Of a stretch of 64,000 bases of DNA, positions 1 to 9,285 are shown in pieces. How positions within the stretch are numbered: the first letter of the stretch is position 1; the number at the start of each line of letters is the position of its first letter. Origin of the DNA: Candidatus Phosphoribacter baldrii (lineage in GTDB: Bacteria > Actinomycetota > Actinomycetes > Actinomycetales > Dermatophilaceae); the NCBI GenBank assembly GCA_016704565.1, contig JADIZV010000002.1:434001-498000 (forward strand), written 5' to 3'. A model generated the notes under the pieces. That model saw nothing but the letters and a program-made list of their open reading frames with translations, searched no databases and had not been told where the DNA came from. The position numbers and the translations under genes are program-made.

Positions 1-1
1 C

Positions 2-514
2 GCGGCGACCACGCTCAAACCCGGCGATCGGATCGATGCCACCACCGTGATGCGGGTCGAGGTGCTTCTGGACGACGCGGTCGCTGCCTACCTGTCCGCG
101 CAGACTCCACTTCCGGCCGACGCGTTCGCTGTGCGCGAGGTCCGCGCCGGTGAGCTGGTCCCGTTTTCAGCTGTGGGCACGAGCGCTCAAGTGGGCGTTC
201 AACCGGTCACCGTGCGCGTGGACCGCGATTCCGTGGCCGGCCTGGTGGCCGGGTCGGTCGTGGACGTGTGGGTGAGCCCCCGCGACCCAGCCTCGAACCA
301 GGAGCGATACCTTCCAGCGGCGCTGGGCCTGCAGGCTGTCACTGTCGCCTGGATCCCGACAGACCAGAGCGCTTTCGGTGTCTCGGCCAGCTCCTCGGCC
401 GTCGCATTGCTGGTGGCCGCCGCCGACGTGCAGAAGCTCATCGCCGCGCAAGACGCCCGGTCGCGGCTGACTCTCGTCCCGGTGCCTGGCTCGCTGCACG
501 GGCGCGCCCCGTGA
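2..514 (+). CDS. SAF-domain protein, 3' part only
   Basis: The reading frame is open from base 2 and ends at TGA 512-514, so the N-terminus lies outside the window. The visible 170 residues start with a Leu-Lys-Pro-Gly-Asp-Arg-Ile motif typical of the SAF beta-clip domain (CpaB/RcpC and FlgA-like proteins), followed by a second all-beta segment. SAF proteins of this kind usually have one N-terminal membrane helix, which would be in the missing part. The stop overlaps the GTG start of the next gene (GTGA), so the two are translationally coupled; the partner is a CpaE-like ATPase, consistent with a pilus (Flp/Tad)-like or cell-surface role. Function beyond the domain is inference. Confidence 0.75.
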   Translation, partial: AATTLKPGDRIDATTVMRVEVLLDDAVAAYLSAQTPLPADAFAVREVRAGELVPFSAVGTSAQVGVQPVTVRVDRDSVAGLVAGSVVDVWVSPRDPASNQERYLPAALGLQAVTVAWIPTDQSAFGVSASSSAVALLVAAADVQKLIAAQDARSRLTLVPVPGSLHGRAP

Positions 515-1905
515 CCTCCCCGGTCCCAGCTGTGCTCACCGCGGTTGCGGCGCGGTGGGACGGCCCGGTCGCGGCGGCCGTGGATGCCTCGCCGGAACTC
601 ACCATCGCCCGCCGCTGCGCCGATCTGGCGGACCTGCTCGCGACCGCCGCCTCGGGCACCGGGCGGGTGGCGGTGGTGTCCGGCCAACTGCGCGGGCTCA
701 CCCTCTCAAGTGTGGCAACCCTGCGTGAGTCCGGCGTCGAGGTTGTCGGGCTGGCCGACCCCGACGACGACCAGGACGAGCGGCGTCTCTGGCAGCTCGG
801 CGTCCACTCAGTCGTTCTCGCCGACGCCGCCTCCGACGTGTTGGTGGCAGCCCTGCTCGCCGCCGCCAGTCACGGATCGCTCAGCGGGGCGGATTCGCGG
901 TCGCTGACGGGTGCGTCGCTGGGTTGGGTTCCCCAGCTGTTTGCTGAGGGAGCGACCCCTCATGCCGCCGAGCCGACCCGCGAGAGCGCGTCGGCAGTGC
1001 CCGGGCGCGAGGTCCCCGGACGAGTCATCGTGGTCTGGGGCCCCAACGGGGCGCCGGGCCGGACGGCCGTGGCCGTCAACCTGGCCGTCGAGCTCGCGAT
1101 GCTCGACCGGCACGTCGTGCTGGTCGACGCGGACACCTATGGCGGCTGCGTGGCCCAGACGTTGGCGCTGCTCGATGAGGCGCCGGGCGTGGCGGCCGCG
1201 GCTCGGTCGGCCGATCAAGGTGCCCTCGATGTGGCCCTCCTGTCGCGCCTCCTGCTGGAGGTCCGTCCCGGGCTGCGCGTCCTCACGGGGATTCCCAAGG
1301 CCGACCGCTGGCCAGAGGTCCGCGGCGCCGCGCTGGAACGGGTTCTGCAGGTATGCCGTGCGGTTGCCGACGACGTCGTTGTGGACGTCGGCTTCTCCTT
1401 GGAGGACGACGAGGAGTTGAGCTACGACACCCAGGCTCCCCGCCGCAACCAAGCGACCCTCACCGCCTTGCAGTCGGCGGACGCAGCAGTCGTCGTCGGT
1501 GGTTGTGACCCGATCTCGTTGCAGCGCCTGGTGCGCGGCCTGCAGGAGCTGGGGACGGTTCGAGCACCTGAGCCGATGGTGGTCGTCAACCGGCTGCGAT
1601 CCGGCCCGATCGGGTCCCCGCCAGCCCGGCTCGTGGCCGACGCGCTCGCTCGATTCGCTGGGGTCACCGATCTGCACACCGTGCCCGACGATCCGGCGGC
1701 CTTCGACGCTGCCATGCTCGCCGGACGAGCACTCGCTGAGGTGGCCCCCCACTCTCCGGCGCGCCGGTCGATCGCACAACTGGCTGTTCGGCTCGACCAA
1801 CTCGCCCCGATCGAGGGGTCGTTGCGCCGGACCGGAGCGGCCCGGCCGGGCGCCGGAGGAGGGGGACGGCGGCATACCCGGCGATGGGGCCGGACCCGCG
1901 GCTGA
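511..1905 (+). CDS. CpaE-like MinD/ParA-family ATPase
   Basis: 464 aa from GTG 511, chosen because it overlaps the previous stop as GTGA; an open frame continues upstream but lies inside the SAF gene. Residues 1-150 form a receiver-like N-terminal region; about 170-440 is a P-loop ATPase with a deviant Walker A (GPNGAPGRT) and the downstream Asp-Ala-Asp-Thr-Tyr segment of the MinD/CpaE group. The usual KGGxGK lysines are replaced (Asn, Arg), a variation I recall in actinobacterial CpaE-like proteins. The last 35 residues are Arg/Gly rich. CpaE proteins position or assemble Tad/Flp pili; no other tad genes are in the window, so a pilus role is inferred only. Confidence 0.75.
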   Translation: MTSPVPAVLTAVAARWDGPVAAAVDASPELTIARRCADLADLLATAASGTGRVAVVSGQLRGLTLSSVATLRESGVEVVGLADPDDDQDERRLWQLGVHSVVLADAASDVLVAALLAAASHGSLSGADSRSLTGASLGWVPQLFAEGATPHAAEPTRESASAVPGREVPGRVIVVWGPNGAPGRTAVAVNLAVELAMLDRHVVLVDADTYGGCVAQTLALLDEAPGVAAAARSADQGALDVALLSRLLLEVRPGLRVLTGIPKADRWPEVRGAALERVLQVCRAVADDVVVDVGFSLEDDEELSYDTQAPRRNQATLTALQSADAAVVVGGCDPISLQRLVRGLQELGTVRAPEPMVVVNRLRSGPIGSPPARLVADALARFAGVTDLHTVPDDPAAFDAAMLAGRALAEVAPHSPARRSIAQLAVRLDQLAPIEGSLRRTGAARPGAGGGGRRHTRRWGRTRG

Positions 1906-1957
1906 GGCGACCTGCGAGGGCACTGGAGCACGGCTGCAGATCTGACAGGATGGTGAG

Positions 1958-3376
1958 GTGGCTGACCGCTTGACCTCCCTGGACACCTCGTTCCTCTATA
2001 TGGAGGACCGCTCGACGGTCATGCACGTCGGTGAGGTCATGGTGTTCGACCCGCCGGACGGGCGCCTGGACCACGAGCGTCTGATGACGCTGTTCTCCCA
2101 GCGGATCGCCCACCTGCCGCGCTACCGGCAGAAGGTGCGGTGGGTCCCCGGCAACCTGGCCAACCCGGTGTGGGTCGACGACGAGACGTTCGACCTCAGC
2201 TATCACGTGCGTCGGGCCGCCCTGCCCAAGCCCGGCAACGACGCCCAGCTCGAGGATTTCGTCGCCCGGGTGCAGCCACGCCCCTTGGACCGGGGACGTC
2301 CGCTGTGGGAGGCCTACATCGTCGAGGGCCTGGAACACGGCCGCTTCGCGATCGTCACCAAGACCCACCACGCGCTGGTCGACGGTGCTCACCCGCTGGA
2401 CATCGGGCAGGTGCTCGTCACCGACACCCCTGGGTGGGAGAAGCCGACCCAGGATCTGTGGCGACCTCGGCACGCTCCCAGCGACCTCAGCCTGCTCGGG
2501 TCGGCGGTCGTCGACTCGGTCAAAGGCCCGCGCGCGCTCGTCCGCTCGGTGCGCGGAGGGTCCCAAGAGCTCGTCGATTTCGGCGGTCGGGTGCTCTCCG
2601 GCGTCGGGTCGCTGGTGTCCACGGTGGCCCGGGGAGCCGCTCGCCCCGCGCCCACTTCGCCGCTCAACGCCCACGTCGGCCAGGCGCGGCGGTTCGTCAT
2701 GGTCGGCACCGACCTCGCGGCATACCGGCAGGTCCGTCGCCGTCTGTCCAAGGGGCCGCACGCTGACGACGTCTCGATCAACGACATCGTGCTGGCGTGC
2801 ATCGCCGGTGCCCTGCGGTCGTGGCTGCTCACCCGCGGCTCGCCGGTCCACTCGACGACCGTTGTCCGGGCGCTCGTCCCGGTCAGCGTCGAGGATGACA
2901 CCGGCCAGGGGTTGCACCAACTCGCTGCCTGCCTGGTCGACCTGCCGGTCGGCGAGCCCGCCGCATCGATGCGGCTGCACCAGATCGCCTTCCTCACCCG
3001 TCAGCAGATCGCTGGCGGACGCGCGGTCGGCGCCGACCGACTCGTCGGGCTGGCCGGGTTCGCCCCGCCGACGCTGCACGCGATGGGCGCGCGTCTGGGC
3101 AGCGACATGTCCAAGCGGCTGTTCAACCTCATCGTCACCAACGTGCCCGGTCCGCAGTTCTCCCTGTATGCCGGTGACGCCCGCCTGCTCGCCACCTACC
3201 CGGTGATCCCACTCGCCAAGGGTCAAGCCCTCGCCATCGGGTTGACCTCCTACGACGGCGGCGTCTACTACGGCCTCAACGCCGACCGTGATGCGATGCC
3301 CGACATCGAGGTTCTCGGTCAAGGGATCGCCGACGCTCTCGCCGAGCTCGCCGACACCGGGGACGCCGGGGCATGA
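1958..3376 (+). CDS. WS/DGAT family O-acyltransferase
   Basis: 472 aa, GTG start. Wax ester synthase/diacylglycerol acyltransferases transfer an acyl group from acyl-CoA to a fatty alcohol or diacylglycerol to make storage lipid. The catalytic HHxxxDG motif is intact as HHALVDG near residues 136-142, and the second family block (N-D-I-V-L-A near residue 270) is present. N-terminus (LTSLDTSFLYME) and 472-aa length fit the family. It overlaps the downstream patatin-like lipase by four bases (ATGA), pairing a lipid-making and a lipid-hydrolysing enzyme in one transcript. Substrate (wax ester or triacylglycerol) cannot be decided from sequence. Confidence 0.9.
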   Translation: MADRLTSLDTSFLYMEDRSTVMHVGEVMVFDPPDGRLDHERLMTLFSQRIAHLPRYRQKVRWVPGNLANPVWVDDETFDLSYHVRRAALPKPGNDAQLEDFVARVQPRPLDRGRPLWEAYIVEGLEHGRFAIVTKTHHALVDGAHPLDIGQVLVTDTPGWEKPTQDLWRPRHAPSDLSLLGSAVVDSVKGPRALVRSVRGGSQELVDFGGRVLSGVGSLVSTVARGAARPAPTSPLNAHVGQARRFVMVGTDLAAYRQVRRRLSKGPHADDVSINDIVLACIAGALRSWLLTRGSPVHSTTVVRALVPVSVEDDTGQGLHQLAACLVDLPVGEPAASMRLHQIAFLTRQQIAGGRAVGADRLVGLAGFAPPTLHAMGARLGSDMSKRLFNLIVTNVPGPQFSLYAGDARLLATYPVIPLAKGQALAIGLTSYDGGVYYGLNADRDAMPDIEVLGQGIADALAELADTGDAGA

Positions 3377-4458
3377 CCCGGCGGGGCTTGGTCCTCGGCG
3401 GCGGGGGAGTGCTCGGGGCTGCCTGGACTGTCGGCGCATTGACTGCCCTTGAGGAGCAGTTGGGCATTGACGCCCGGGAGTTCGACGAGTTCGTCGGGAC
3501 CTCGGCGGGGTCGGTGTTGGCCGCGCTGCTGGCCTGTGGCGCCGGGGTCGCCCAGCTGCGCGAGCACCAGCTCGGTGGGGAGATCACGGCGGGGCCGTTA
3601 GTGGGCTTCCACTACGACCACGACAACGCCGCGGGAGGCTCGCGGCCAACCCGGCCGCGCGCCGCCCTCGGCGCTCCGGCAGTCCTTCGGCGGGGGGTCA
3701 GTGGTCTGCGCCGGTTGCCCCCGACCACCGTCATCTCGTCCTTCCTCCCGCTGGGCACCGGCCGACTCGACCGCGTCGGCGCACTCGTTCGGCACGTGGC
3801 GCCATCCGGCTGGGCGCCACGGCCCGGACTGACCGTGGTTGCCCTCGACTACGACGCATCAGAGCGGATCTCCTTCGGCCGCAAGGGCTTTCCTGAGGTC
3901 GACCTGGCTGACGCCGTGATGGCTTCGTGCGCCATCCCTGCGTGGTACGAGCCGGTGATGATCGGGGGTCGGCGCTACGTCGACGGTGGGGCGTGGTCGT
4001 CGACGAACATCGACTTGGTCGCTGGGCTCAATCTCGACGAGGTCTATGTCCTCGCTCCAGCGGTCACATTCGACCCCGACACGCCCACGCGAGCGATGAC
4101 CCGGCTGGAGCGTCGCTGGCGCTCGCGCGTCACCCGACGGGCACTCATCGAGCTTGCCGAGGTGCATCGCGGTGGCACCCACGTCACCCTCCTCGGGCCC
4201 AGCAGCGTCGACCTTGAGGTCATGGGACACAACGCCATGGCGGCCCAGCGGCGCATCGGCGTGCTGCAGACCTCGCTGCACACCTCGCGGGTCTCCCTCG
4301 GTGACCCCCACCACCTGACGGTGGACCAGGGTCATGCCCCGCAGGAGCCCGACCACCCCGACGAGGTGACCGCCTACACCGCGGTCTCAGCCGAGGAACG
4401 CGTCTTCGCCGACGGCGCGGCATACCCGACAGCGTCCCAGCAGGAGGGCCAGCGATGA
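3373..4458 (+). CDS. patatin-like phospholipase
   Basis: 361 aa. The glycine-rich oxyanion loop (LGGGGVLG) is at residues 6-13, the nucleophile elbow GTSAGS near 42-47, and the DGG of the Ser-Asp dyad near residue 203, so all catalytic elements of a patatin esterase are present. No signal peptide is visible; it is probably cytosolic or membrane-associated. ATG overlaps the end of the WS/DGAT gene and its own stop overlaps the next ATG, so the three genes are an operon. A role in turnover of lipid made by the upstream enzyme is inference. Confidence 0.88.
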   Translation: MTRRGLVLGGGGVLGAAWTVGALTALEEQLGIDAREFDEFVGTSAGSVLAALLACGAGVAQLREHQLGGEITAGPLVGFHYDHDNAAGGSRPTRPRAALGAPAVLRRGVSGLRRLPPTTVISSFLPLGTGRLDRVGALVRHVAPSGWAPRPGLTVVALDYDASERISFGRKGFPEVDLADAVMASCAIPAWYEPVMIGGRRYVDGGAWSSTNIDLVAGLNLDEVYVLAPAVTFDPDTPTRAMTRLERRWRSRVTRRALIELAEVHRGGTHVTLLGPSSVDLEVMGHNAMAAQRRIGVLQTSLHTSRVSLGDPHHLTVDQGHAPQEPDHPDEVTAYTAVSAEERVFADGAAYPTASQQEGQR

Positions 4459-4883
4459 GCCGCGTCCGGATCTACCTGCCGTTGACCGCCGCGGAGGTGG
4501 ACGTGCTCCTCGCCGGAGGCTCGCTGCGCCCCGCGACGGCGTATGCCGTCACCGTGCGGCTAGCCAGCGTCACCCCGGGTGCTGATGTCGAGGAGTTGGA
4601 GTATGCCGCGTTCCTCGACGCCGCGGCGGCCGCCGGTCGGGCGCGCTCGGGCGACATCGCAGCCAGGCGGGTGATTGCCGCCGCCGACGTGGATCCTGGC
4701 GCGGTCACTGAACTGGCGCTCCCGCACGAGCGAACCCCGGCCGAGGTGGCACTGGGTGCGCCGGTCGATCTGCGGGCGATCGCATCACTGCACGTTGACG
4801 AGGAACCCGGCAGCGACGACGACAGCGACCTGCTGTGGTTCGATGCCACGGAGGCCCTCAGCGTCCGGCAATTGCTGACCTGA
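4455..4883 (+). CDS. conserved actinobacterial hypothetical protein
   Basis: 142 aa, start ATG overlapping the patatin stop (ATGA). It begins RVRIYLPLT and ends with an acidic stretch then LLWFDATE; this resembles a small actinobacterial family I recall as DUF6912 (assignment from memory). No catalytic motif, signal or membrane segment is seen. The last 26 bases overlap the 3' end of the convergent 807-aa gene on the other strand. Confidence 0.7.
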   Translation: MSRVRIYLPLTAAEVDVLLAGGSLRPATAYAVTVRLASVTPGADVEELEYAAFLDAAAAAGRARSGDIAARRVIAAADVDPGAVTELALPHERTPAEVALGAPVDLRAIASLHVDEEPGSDDDSDLLWFDATEALSVRQLLT

Positions 4884-7281
4884 CTGCCCTGGATCCCTCC
4901 TCGACTTGTGCCACAAGGGTGCTTGGCACCGTCGTATAGGCAGGCACCCCGGACGCCCAGGCTCGGAATCGAGCGTGCTGAGCGCTGCTCTGCTGGTCAA
5001 GGGGCAACGGTCGTCCATCCGGGCCGCAGAAGGAGACGCCCGGGTGGGAGCTCAGCCAGCGCAGCGGATCGTCGTCAGGATCCCAAGACCCCGACGCGCT
5101 GACCAGATCGAAACCGAGTTTGCGCAGGGTGTCGTCCAGCTCCGAGCGGGCCGCTGCGGCGTTGCGTTGCGCCCGCTGTGCGTGGTCGACCGAAGTGTCG
5201 CCGTAGCCCAACTGTTGAATCGCGGATCGGACGGCTGACAAGAGGGTCGATGCGACAAGCCCCGGAAGGTTGCGTTTGAGCAGCCCCGGCAGCTGCAGGG
5301 ACGAGGTCACGGCGTCGACCAGGTCCCGGCGGGCCTGGGCGCTCTTGTCGGCCCCGGTCGCCAAGACGATGAGCGCCGCTCCGGCTGACTCGGCGAGGAA
5401 GCCACTCACCTGTCCCAACCGCACGAGAGCAGCCTGGCGTCTCTCGGGGTCGGCGGACGCCAGCGCCGCGCTGACTTCGTCAGATTCCAGATCGATGAGG
5501 GCGCCGAGCAGTGTCGCCAGGGCCGGCCCTGTGCCGTCACCTGATGCGCCTTCTCGGTCCTTGGCGAACTCGCCGATGAGAGCCGCCAACCTGGACCGAT
5601 TGAGGACTCGGACCGTCCACCCGTTCGGGCCAAGGGCCGCCCACGGGTGAGAACTGCCGGACTTCTCCGGCCAATCGACAGCGTCGAGTGGGTCATTGAG
5701 CGCATCCCATACCGCGTCCGGGTGTTGGGTCATCAGGGCGCCCACGATGGGACGAAGCACTTGCAGGTCGTGGTCGACGAGCACCGCCCAATCGGGGCCC
5801 AGCTTCCCCACGAGCTCCGCCGTCGCCGCGAAGCCATCTATCGCGGCTCCCGCAATCGCCACTGACCGCTCGTCTACGCCCATCGCGGTGCGGCGCAGTG
5901 CGTCGGCGAAGGCGCCGATCGCGGGCGAACGCCCTCCGCCGCCGTGCACGAGACGCTCACCCGCCAGGTATCGCGCAATGGGATAGCCGTCGCCCAGGTC
6001 GCGAAGGAGCAGGTCGCTCAGCGTGTCGACATCGCCCTGCAACGCGCGCAGCAGCGACGCAACGGGATCGATGCCGTCGCCGGCCAGCCGACGATCCCAG
6101 CAGTCCTGCACCACGCGCGGAAGCGCTGCAGCCTGGCGGTCCGCTTCGACCAGAGCCGGTCCCACGATCCTCGCGTATGCCGCGAGCGTGCCTTTCCCGA
6201 CCAGCGCCGGATCGGCCCGGTCCAGGAGGGCGGCCTGAGCCACAAACCCGGTGAAGGGCGGGTCGGTGCGCTGACCGTCGACGGGAAGCGGGCCTGTCGT
6301 GGCCAATTCGCCGAGCCAGCGCACCCGCCAAGAAGTCAACCGCGCCAGGGTCGCTGAGTCGGCCCCGGCCATGGACTGTCCATCGGCTGCCCGCACCAAC
6401 GCTGCGGCGAGAGCGGCAAGAGCGGACTCCACATGCTCCGAGGACTCCTCCCGATGCAGCGTCGTGGCATACGCCTGAGTGAGTAGTCGCTCGACGAGCC
6501 GACCCAGGCACTCGGGCCGGATCGCCTCCATGAGTGCCTGGGCGATGAGCGGGTCCTGAACTCGCCCTCCGAGCGAGGCGATGAGGGCGGCCTCGGCGGG
6601 GCCCCACTGCTCGACCGGGCGACCGGACTCGGCGATGAGGCGGGCGACCTCAGCTCGCGCGTCGGCGAGCCGGAGGGCCCCGTCAGTGAGCGGCAAGTGG
6701 GCCAGGAGCCCGGCTCGAACCTCTGCAGCCGACCCTCCGGGCAGGCTCCGCAGGAAGCCCCAGACGCAGGCCGTCGCCCGCTCGCCGGCCGCCGTGACCG
6801 GGCGCAGGGCAGCCGTATGCCGCCCGCGCAACTCCGCTTGCAGCCGATCCCACTCTCGGTCGGCCGTTCGCTGTGCAGCGGCGAGCGTCATTCCCAGCAG
6901 GGTCGGGTCGGCCATGCCGACAGTGGCCTCATGTGTGGCCTGCTCGCGGTGGCGGGCACCCCGGTCCCACTCTTCGCGCAGCGCGTCGATGCGTCGGCGA
7001 GCTTCGGTGAGCGCTGCGGCATACGCCTGCAGCGCAGTGACCACGGGCCGCAGAGCGGCGCCGAAGTCGGCGCTGCGGGAGGCGACGACCGCAGCTTCGG
7101 CGCGAGCCGCCTCGAAGGCGGGGCCGCTCCAGGACCGGGCCAACCCCCACCCGCGGCCGCCCTCTCGGGTCACGGCCGTGTCATCGACCCGAGCTGCGAC
7201 GAGGGCCAGCTGGCCCGCGATCCGGTCGCTGCTGGCCGGGTCGCCATCGGGCCACGGCAACAGTGCATCGCGTCCGGTCAT
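4858..7281 (-). CDS. 807-aa helical protein, ESX-linked, function unknown
   Basis: Start ATG 7281 overlaps the stop of the upstream ESX-like gene (ATGA); longer in-frame starts would run through that gene. Residues 1-170 are Ala/Arg-rich helices (a WXG/LXG-style N-terminal part with a Trp-rich patch near residue 40); the long middle is Ala/Leu-rich alpha-helical without recognisable catalytic residues; the last 60 residues (CGPDGRPLPLDQQ then a Trp/Tyr-containing tail) look like a separate small C-terminal piece. Gene order small helical protein then large helical protein is that of type VII secretion substrates. I do not recognise the family, and no toxin motif is evident in the tail. Confidence 0.7.
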   Translation of the reverse strand: MTGRDALLPWPDGDPASSDRIAGQLALVAARVDDTAVTREGGRGWGLARSWSGPAFEAARAEAAVVASRSADFGAALRPVVTALQAYAAALTEARRRIDALREEWDRGARHREQATHEATVGMADPTLLGMTLAAAQRTADREWDRLQAELRGRHTAALRPVTAAGERATACVWGFLRSLPGGSAAEVRAGLLAHLPLTDGALRLADARAEVARLIAESGRPVEQWGPAEAALIASLGGRVQDPLIAQALMEAIRPECLGRLVERLLTQAYATTLHREESSEHVESALAALAAALVRAADGQSMAGADSATLARLTSWRVRWLGELATTGPLPVDGQRTDPPFTGFVAQAALLDRADPALVGKGTLAAYARIVGPALVEADRQAAALPRVVQDCWDRRLAGDGIDPVASLLRALQGDVDTLSDLLLRDLGDGYPIARYLAGERLVHGGGGRSPAIGAFADALRRTAMGVDERSVAIAGAAIDGFAATAELVGKLGPDWAVLVDHDLQVLRPIVGALMTQHPDAVWDALNDPLDAVDWPEKSGSSHPWAALGPNGWTVRVLNRSRLAALIGEFAKDREGASGDGTGPALATLLGALIDLESDEVSAALASADPERRQAALVRLGQVSGFLAESAGAALIVLATGADKSAQARRDLVDAVTSSLQLPGLLKRNLPGLVASTLLSAVRSAIQQLGYGDTSVDHAQRAQRNAAAARSELDDTLRKLGFDLVSASGSWDPDDDPLRWLSSHPGVSFCGPDGRPLPLDQQSSAQHARFRAWASGVPAYTTVPSTLVAQVEEGSRAVRSAIAGR

Positions 7282-7580
7282 CCGATGATCCTCCGACCCA
7301 TCACCGCGAGCCGGTCCTCGACGTCGCCGTAACGTCGGCCCGAGTCCGCGAGCCCGGCTGCCAACGTCTCGGCGGCCGAGGCGAGGACGGCCAAGGCAGC
7401 CGCCCCCCGTTCGCCGAGTGCGCGCAAGGCACCCTCGAGCGCCGGGTCGTTGCCCGCAGCGGCCCTCGCCAGGCCGCCGCATCCCGACATGAGGGTGGCC
7501 AGGGCGCGCAGCGCTGGACCGTCCTCGGACAACCGATGTCCGGCGGCGATCAGCTCGTCCGGCTCCACGTGCAGCAGCAT
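7278..7580 (-). CDS. small ESX/EspC-like helical protein
   Basis: 100 aa, almost entirely helical, beginning LLHVEPDELIAAGHRL and containing Ala-rich heptads, like the EspC/WXG100-type 'type VII secretion target' proteins that pair with a larger effector. No WXG is present. A -10 like hexamer TAGCCT (7592-7587 on the minus strand) lies exactly 6 bases before the ATG, so this gene may also have its own leaderless transcript although it follows the glucosidase gene by only 39 bases. The downstream 807-aa gene is coupled to it. Confidence 0.65.
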   Translation of the reverse strand: MLLHVEPDELIAAGHRLSEDGPALRALATLMSGCGGLARAAAGNDPALEGALRALGERGAAALAVLASAAETLAAGLADSGRRYGDVEDRLAVMGRRIIG

Positions 7581-7586
7581 GACGGC

Positions 7587-7592
7587 AGGCTA
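7587..7592 (-). promoter_or_regulatory. -10 hexamer, leaderless start of ESX-like gene
   Basis: TAGCCT on the minus strand, 6 bases before ATG 7580, so transcription would begin at the A of the start codon. No clear -35 was identified. One of thirteen sites of this layout in the window. Confidence 0.45.
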
Positions 7593-7619
7593 AGCCTTCG
7601 CGCCGACGGACCGCCGAAG

Positions 7620-9284
7620 TTATCCACAGGTTCGAGCGGGGGCCAGCCAGACGGCCGTATCGACCGGCACCGCGTCGGCCGACTCAAGCGGCCCCGACTG
7701 GCAGATGACCGACCACCCGTCCGGAAGCGCCGCCGTTTCCGAGCTCAGATTGACCATCACCCGCACCCCGCAGGTGTCGAACGCCAGCACCTCGGAGCTC
7801 ATTGCGGACACCCACGCCAGCCGCCCGCGCCCCAGGCGGTGCTCTCGCCGCAGCCGCAGCGCCGCCCGATACAGCTCCACGGTCGAGCCGGGCACCCCGT
7901 CCTGGGCGTCGGCGGCATACTCGGCGAACTCGGGCGGCTGCGGCAGCCACGTGGCGCCCGTGGGGGAGAAGCCGAACCCGGGCGCCTGCGCCGACCACGG
8001 GATCGGCACCCGGCAACCGTCGCGTCCCGCGTGGGCGTGCTCACTGCGGACCCACACCGGGTCCTCGCGCACCTCGTCGGGCAGTCGGGTGTGTTCGGGC
8101 AGTCCGAGCTCCTCACCCTGATAGAGGTATGCCGCCCCCGGCAAGGCCAGCATGAGCAGCGTCGCCGCCCGGGCTCGCCGCAACCCCAGCGCTCGGTCGG
8201 GCTGCGGGTCGCCGGCTCGGATCCCACCGGTCACCGGCCCGGGATCAGCGGTGCCCAGGCGACTGGCGTGCCGGACGACGTCGTGGTTGGACAGCACCCA
8301 GGTGCTTGGGGCGCCCACCGCGCCCATCGTGTGCAGCTCGGCATCGATGACCTGGCGCAATTGCGTTGCGTCCCAACGGCAGCCGAGGAAGTCGAAGGCA
8401 AACCCCTGATGCATCTCCTCGGGTCGCAGATAGCGGGCCATCCGCTCGGGAGGGCTGACCCAGGCCTCCGCGCACAACACCCGGTCGGGCGGTCCGTAGG
8501 ACTCCAACAGCCGACGCCACGCGGCATACACCTCGTGCACGCCGTCCTGGTCCCAGAACGGGCTGGCGTGGGTCGGGAGGGTCGCGAGCTCCTCCGGGGT
8601 CCGGGTGAGATCGGGCAACCCCGGCGCCTTGATGAGGCCGTGGGCGACGTCGACCCGGAAGCCGGCCACTCCACGGTCCAGCCAGAAGCGCAGCACCGAC
8701 TCGAACTCGGCCCGCACGTCCGGGCACGTCCAGTCAAAGTCGGGTTGATGGACGTCGAACAGGTGCAGATACCACTGGCCGGGTCGGCCGTCCGGCTCGG
8801 TGATCCGGGTCCAGCCTGGTCCACCGAAGCCCGATCGCCAGTTGTTCGGCGGCAGTTCGCCGGTGGCGCCCCGTCCGTCGCGGAAGAGATAGCGAGCCCG
8901 TTCGGGCGACCCCGGCCCCGCCGCCACCGCCGCCTGGAACCACGGATGCTGGTCAGACGAGTGGTTGGGCACGAGGTCGACGAGCACCGCCAGGCCGAGG
9001 TCGTCGGCCCGCGCGATGAGCGTGTCGACGTCGGCCAGCGTCCCGAAGCGCGGATCGACGTCCCGATAGTCGGCCACGTCATAGCCGGCATCGGCCAGCG
9101 GCGATCGATAGAACGGCGACAGCCACAGGCCGTCGACGCCCAGGTCGGCGAGGTAGGGCAGCCGGGCGGTGACCCCGGGCAGGTCCCCGGTGCCGTCACC
9201 GTCGGAGTCGGCGAACGACCGCGGGTAGACCTGATAGATGACCGCGTCGCGCCACCAGTCTCGCTCGCGGAGCGTGGGTTTCAC
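7620..9284 (-). CDS. GH13 alpha-glucosidase / alpha-amylase family hydrolase
   Basis: 554 aa from GTG 9284, which lies one base after the globin stop; an ATG at 9308 (8 residues longer) would overlap the globin gene. The N-terminus WWRDAVIYQVYPRSFAD and the (beta/alpha)8 motifs of GH13 are clear: DLVPNHSS, GFRVDVAHG (nucleophile Asp near residue 209), AEAWV (acid/base Glu near 271) and SNHD (third Asp near 333). It resembles the oligo-1,6-/alpha-1,4-glucosidase subfamily. No signal peptide, so an intracellular maltose/trehalose or glycogen-derived oligosaccharide hydrolase is expected. It is the fourth gene of the pepN-mscS-globin run. Confidence 0.9.
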   Translation of the reverse strand: MKPTLRERDWWRDAVIYQVYPRSFADSDGDGTGDLPGVTARLPYLADLGVDGLWLSPFYRSPLADAGYDVADYRDVDPRFGTLADVDTLIARADDLGLAVLVDLVPNHSSDQHPWFQAAVAAGPGSPERARYLFRDGRGATGELPPNNWRSGFGGPGWTRITEPDGRPGQWYLHLFDVHQPDFDWTCPDVRAEFESVLRFWLDRGVAGFRVDVAHGLIKAPGLPDLTRTPEELATLPTHASPFWDQDGVHEVYAAWRRLLESYGPPDRVLCAEAWVSPPERMARYLRPEEMHQGFAFDFLGCRWDATQLRQVIDAELHTMGAVGAPSTWVLSNHDVVRHASRLGTADPGPVTGGIRAGDPQPDRALGLRRARAATLLMLALPGAAYLYQGEELGLPEHTRLPDEVREDPVWVRSEHAHAGRDGCRVPIPWSAQAPGFGFSPTGATWLPQPPEFAEYAADAQDGVPGSTVELYRAALRLRREHRLGRGRLAWVSAMSSEVLAFDTCGVRVMVNLSSETAALPDGWSVICQSGPLESADAVPVDTAVWLAPARTCG

Positions 9285-9285
9285 G

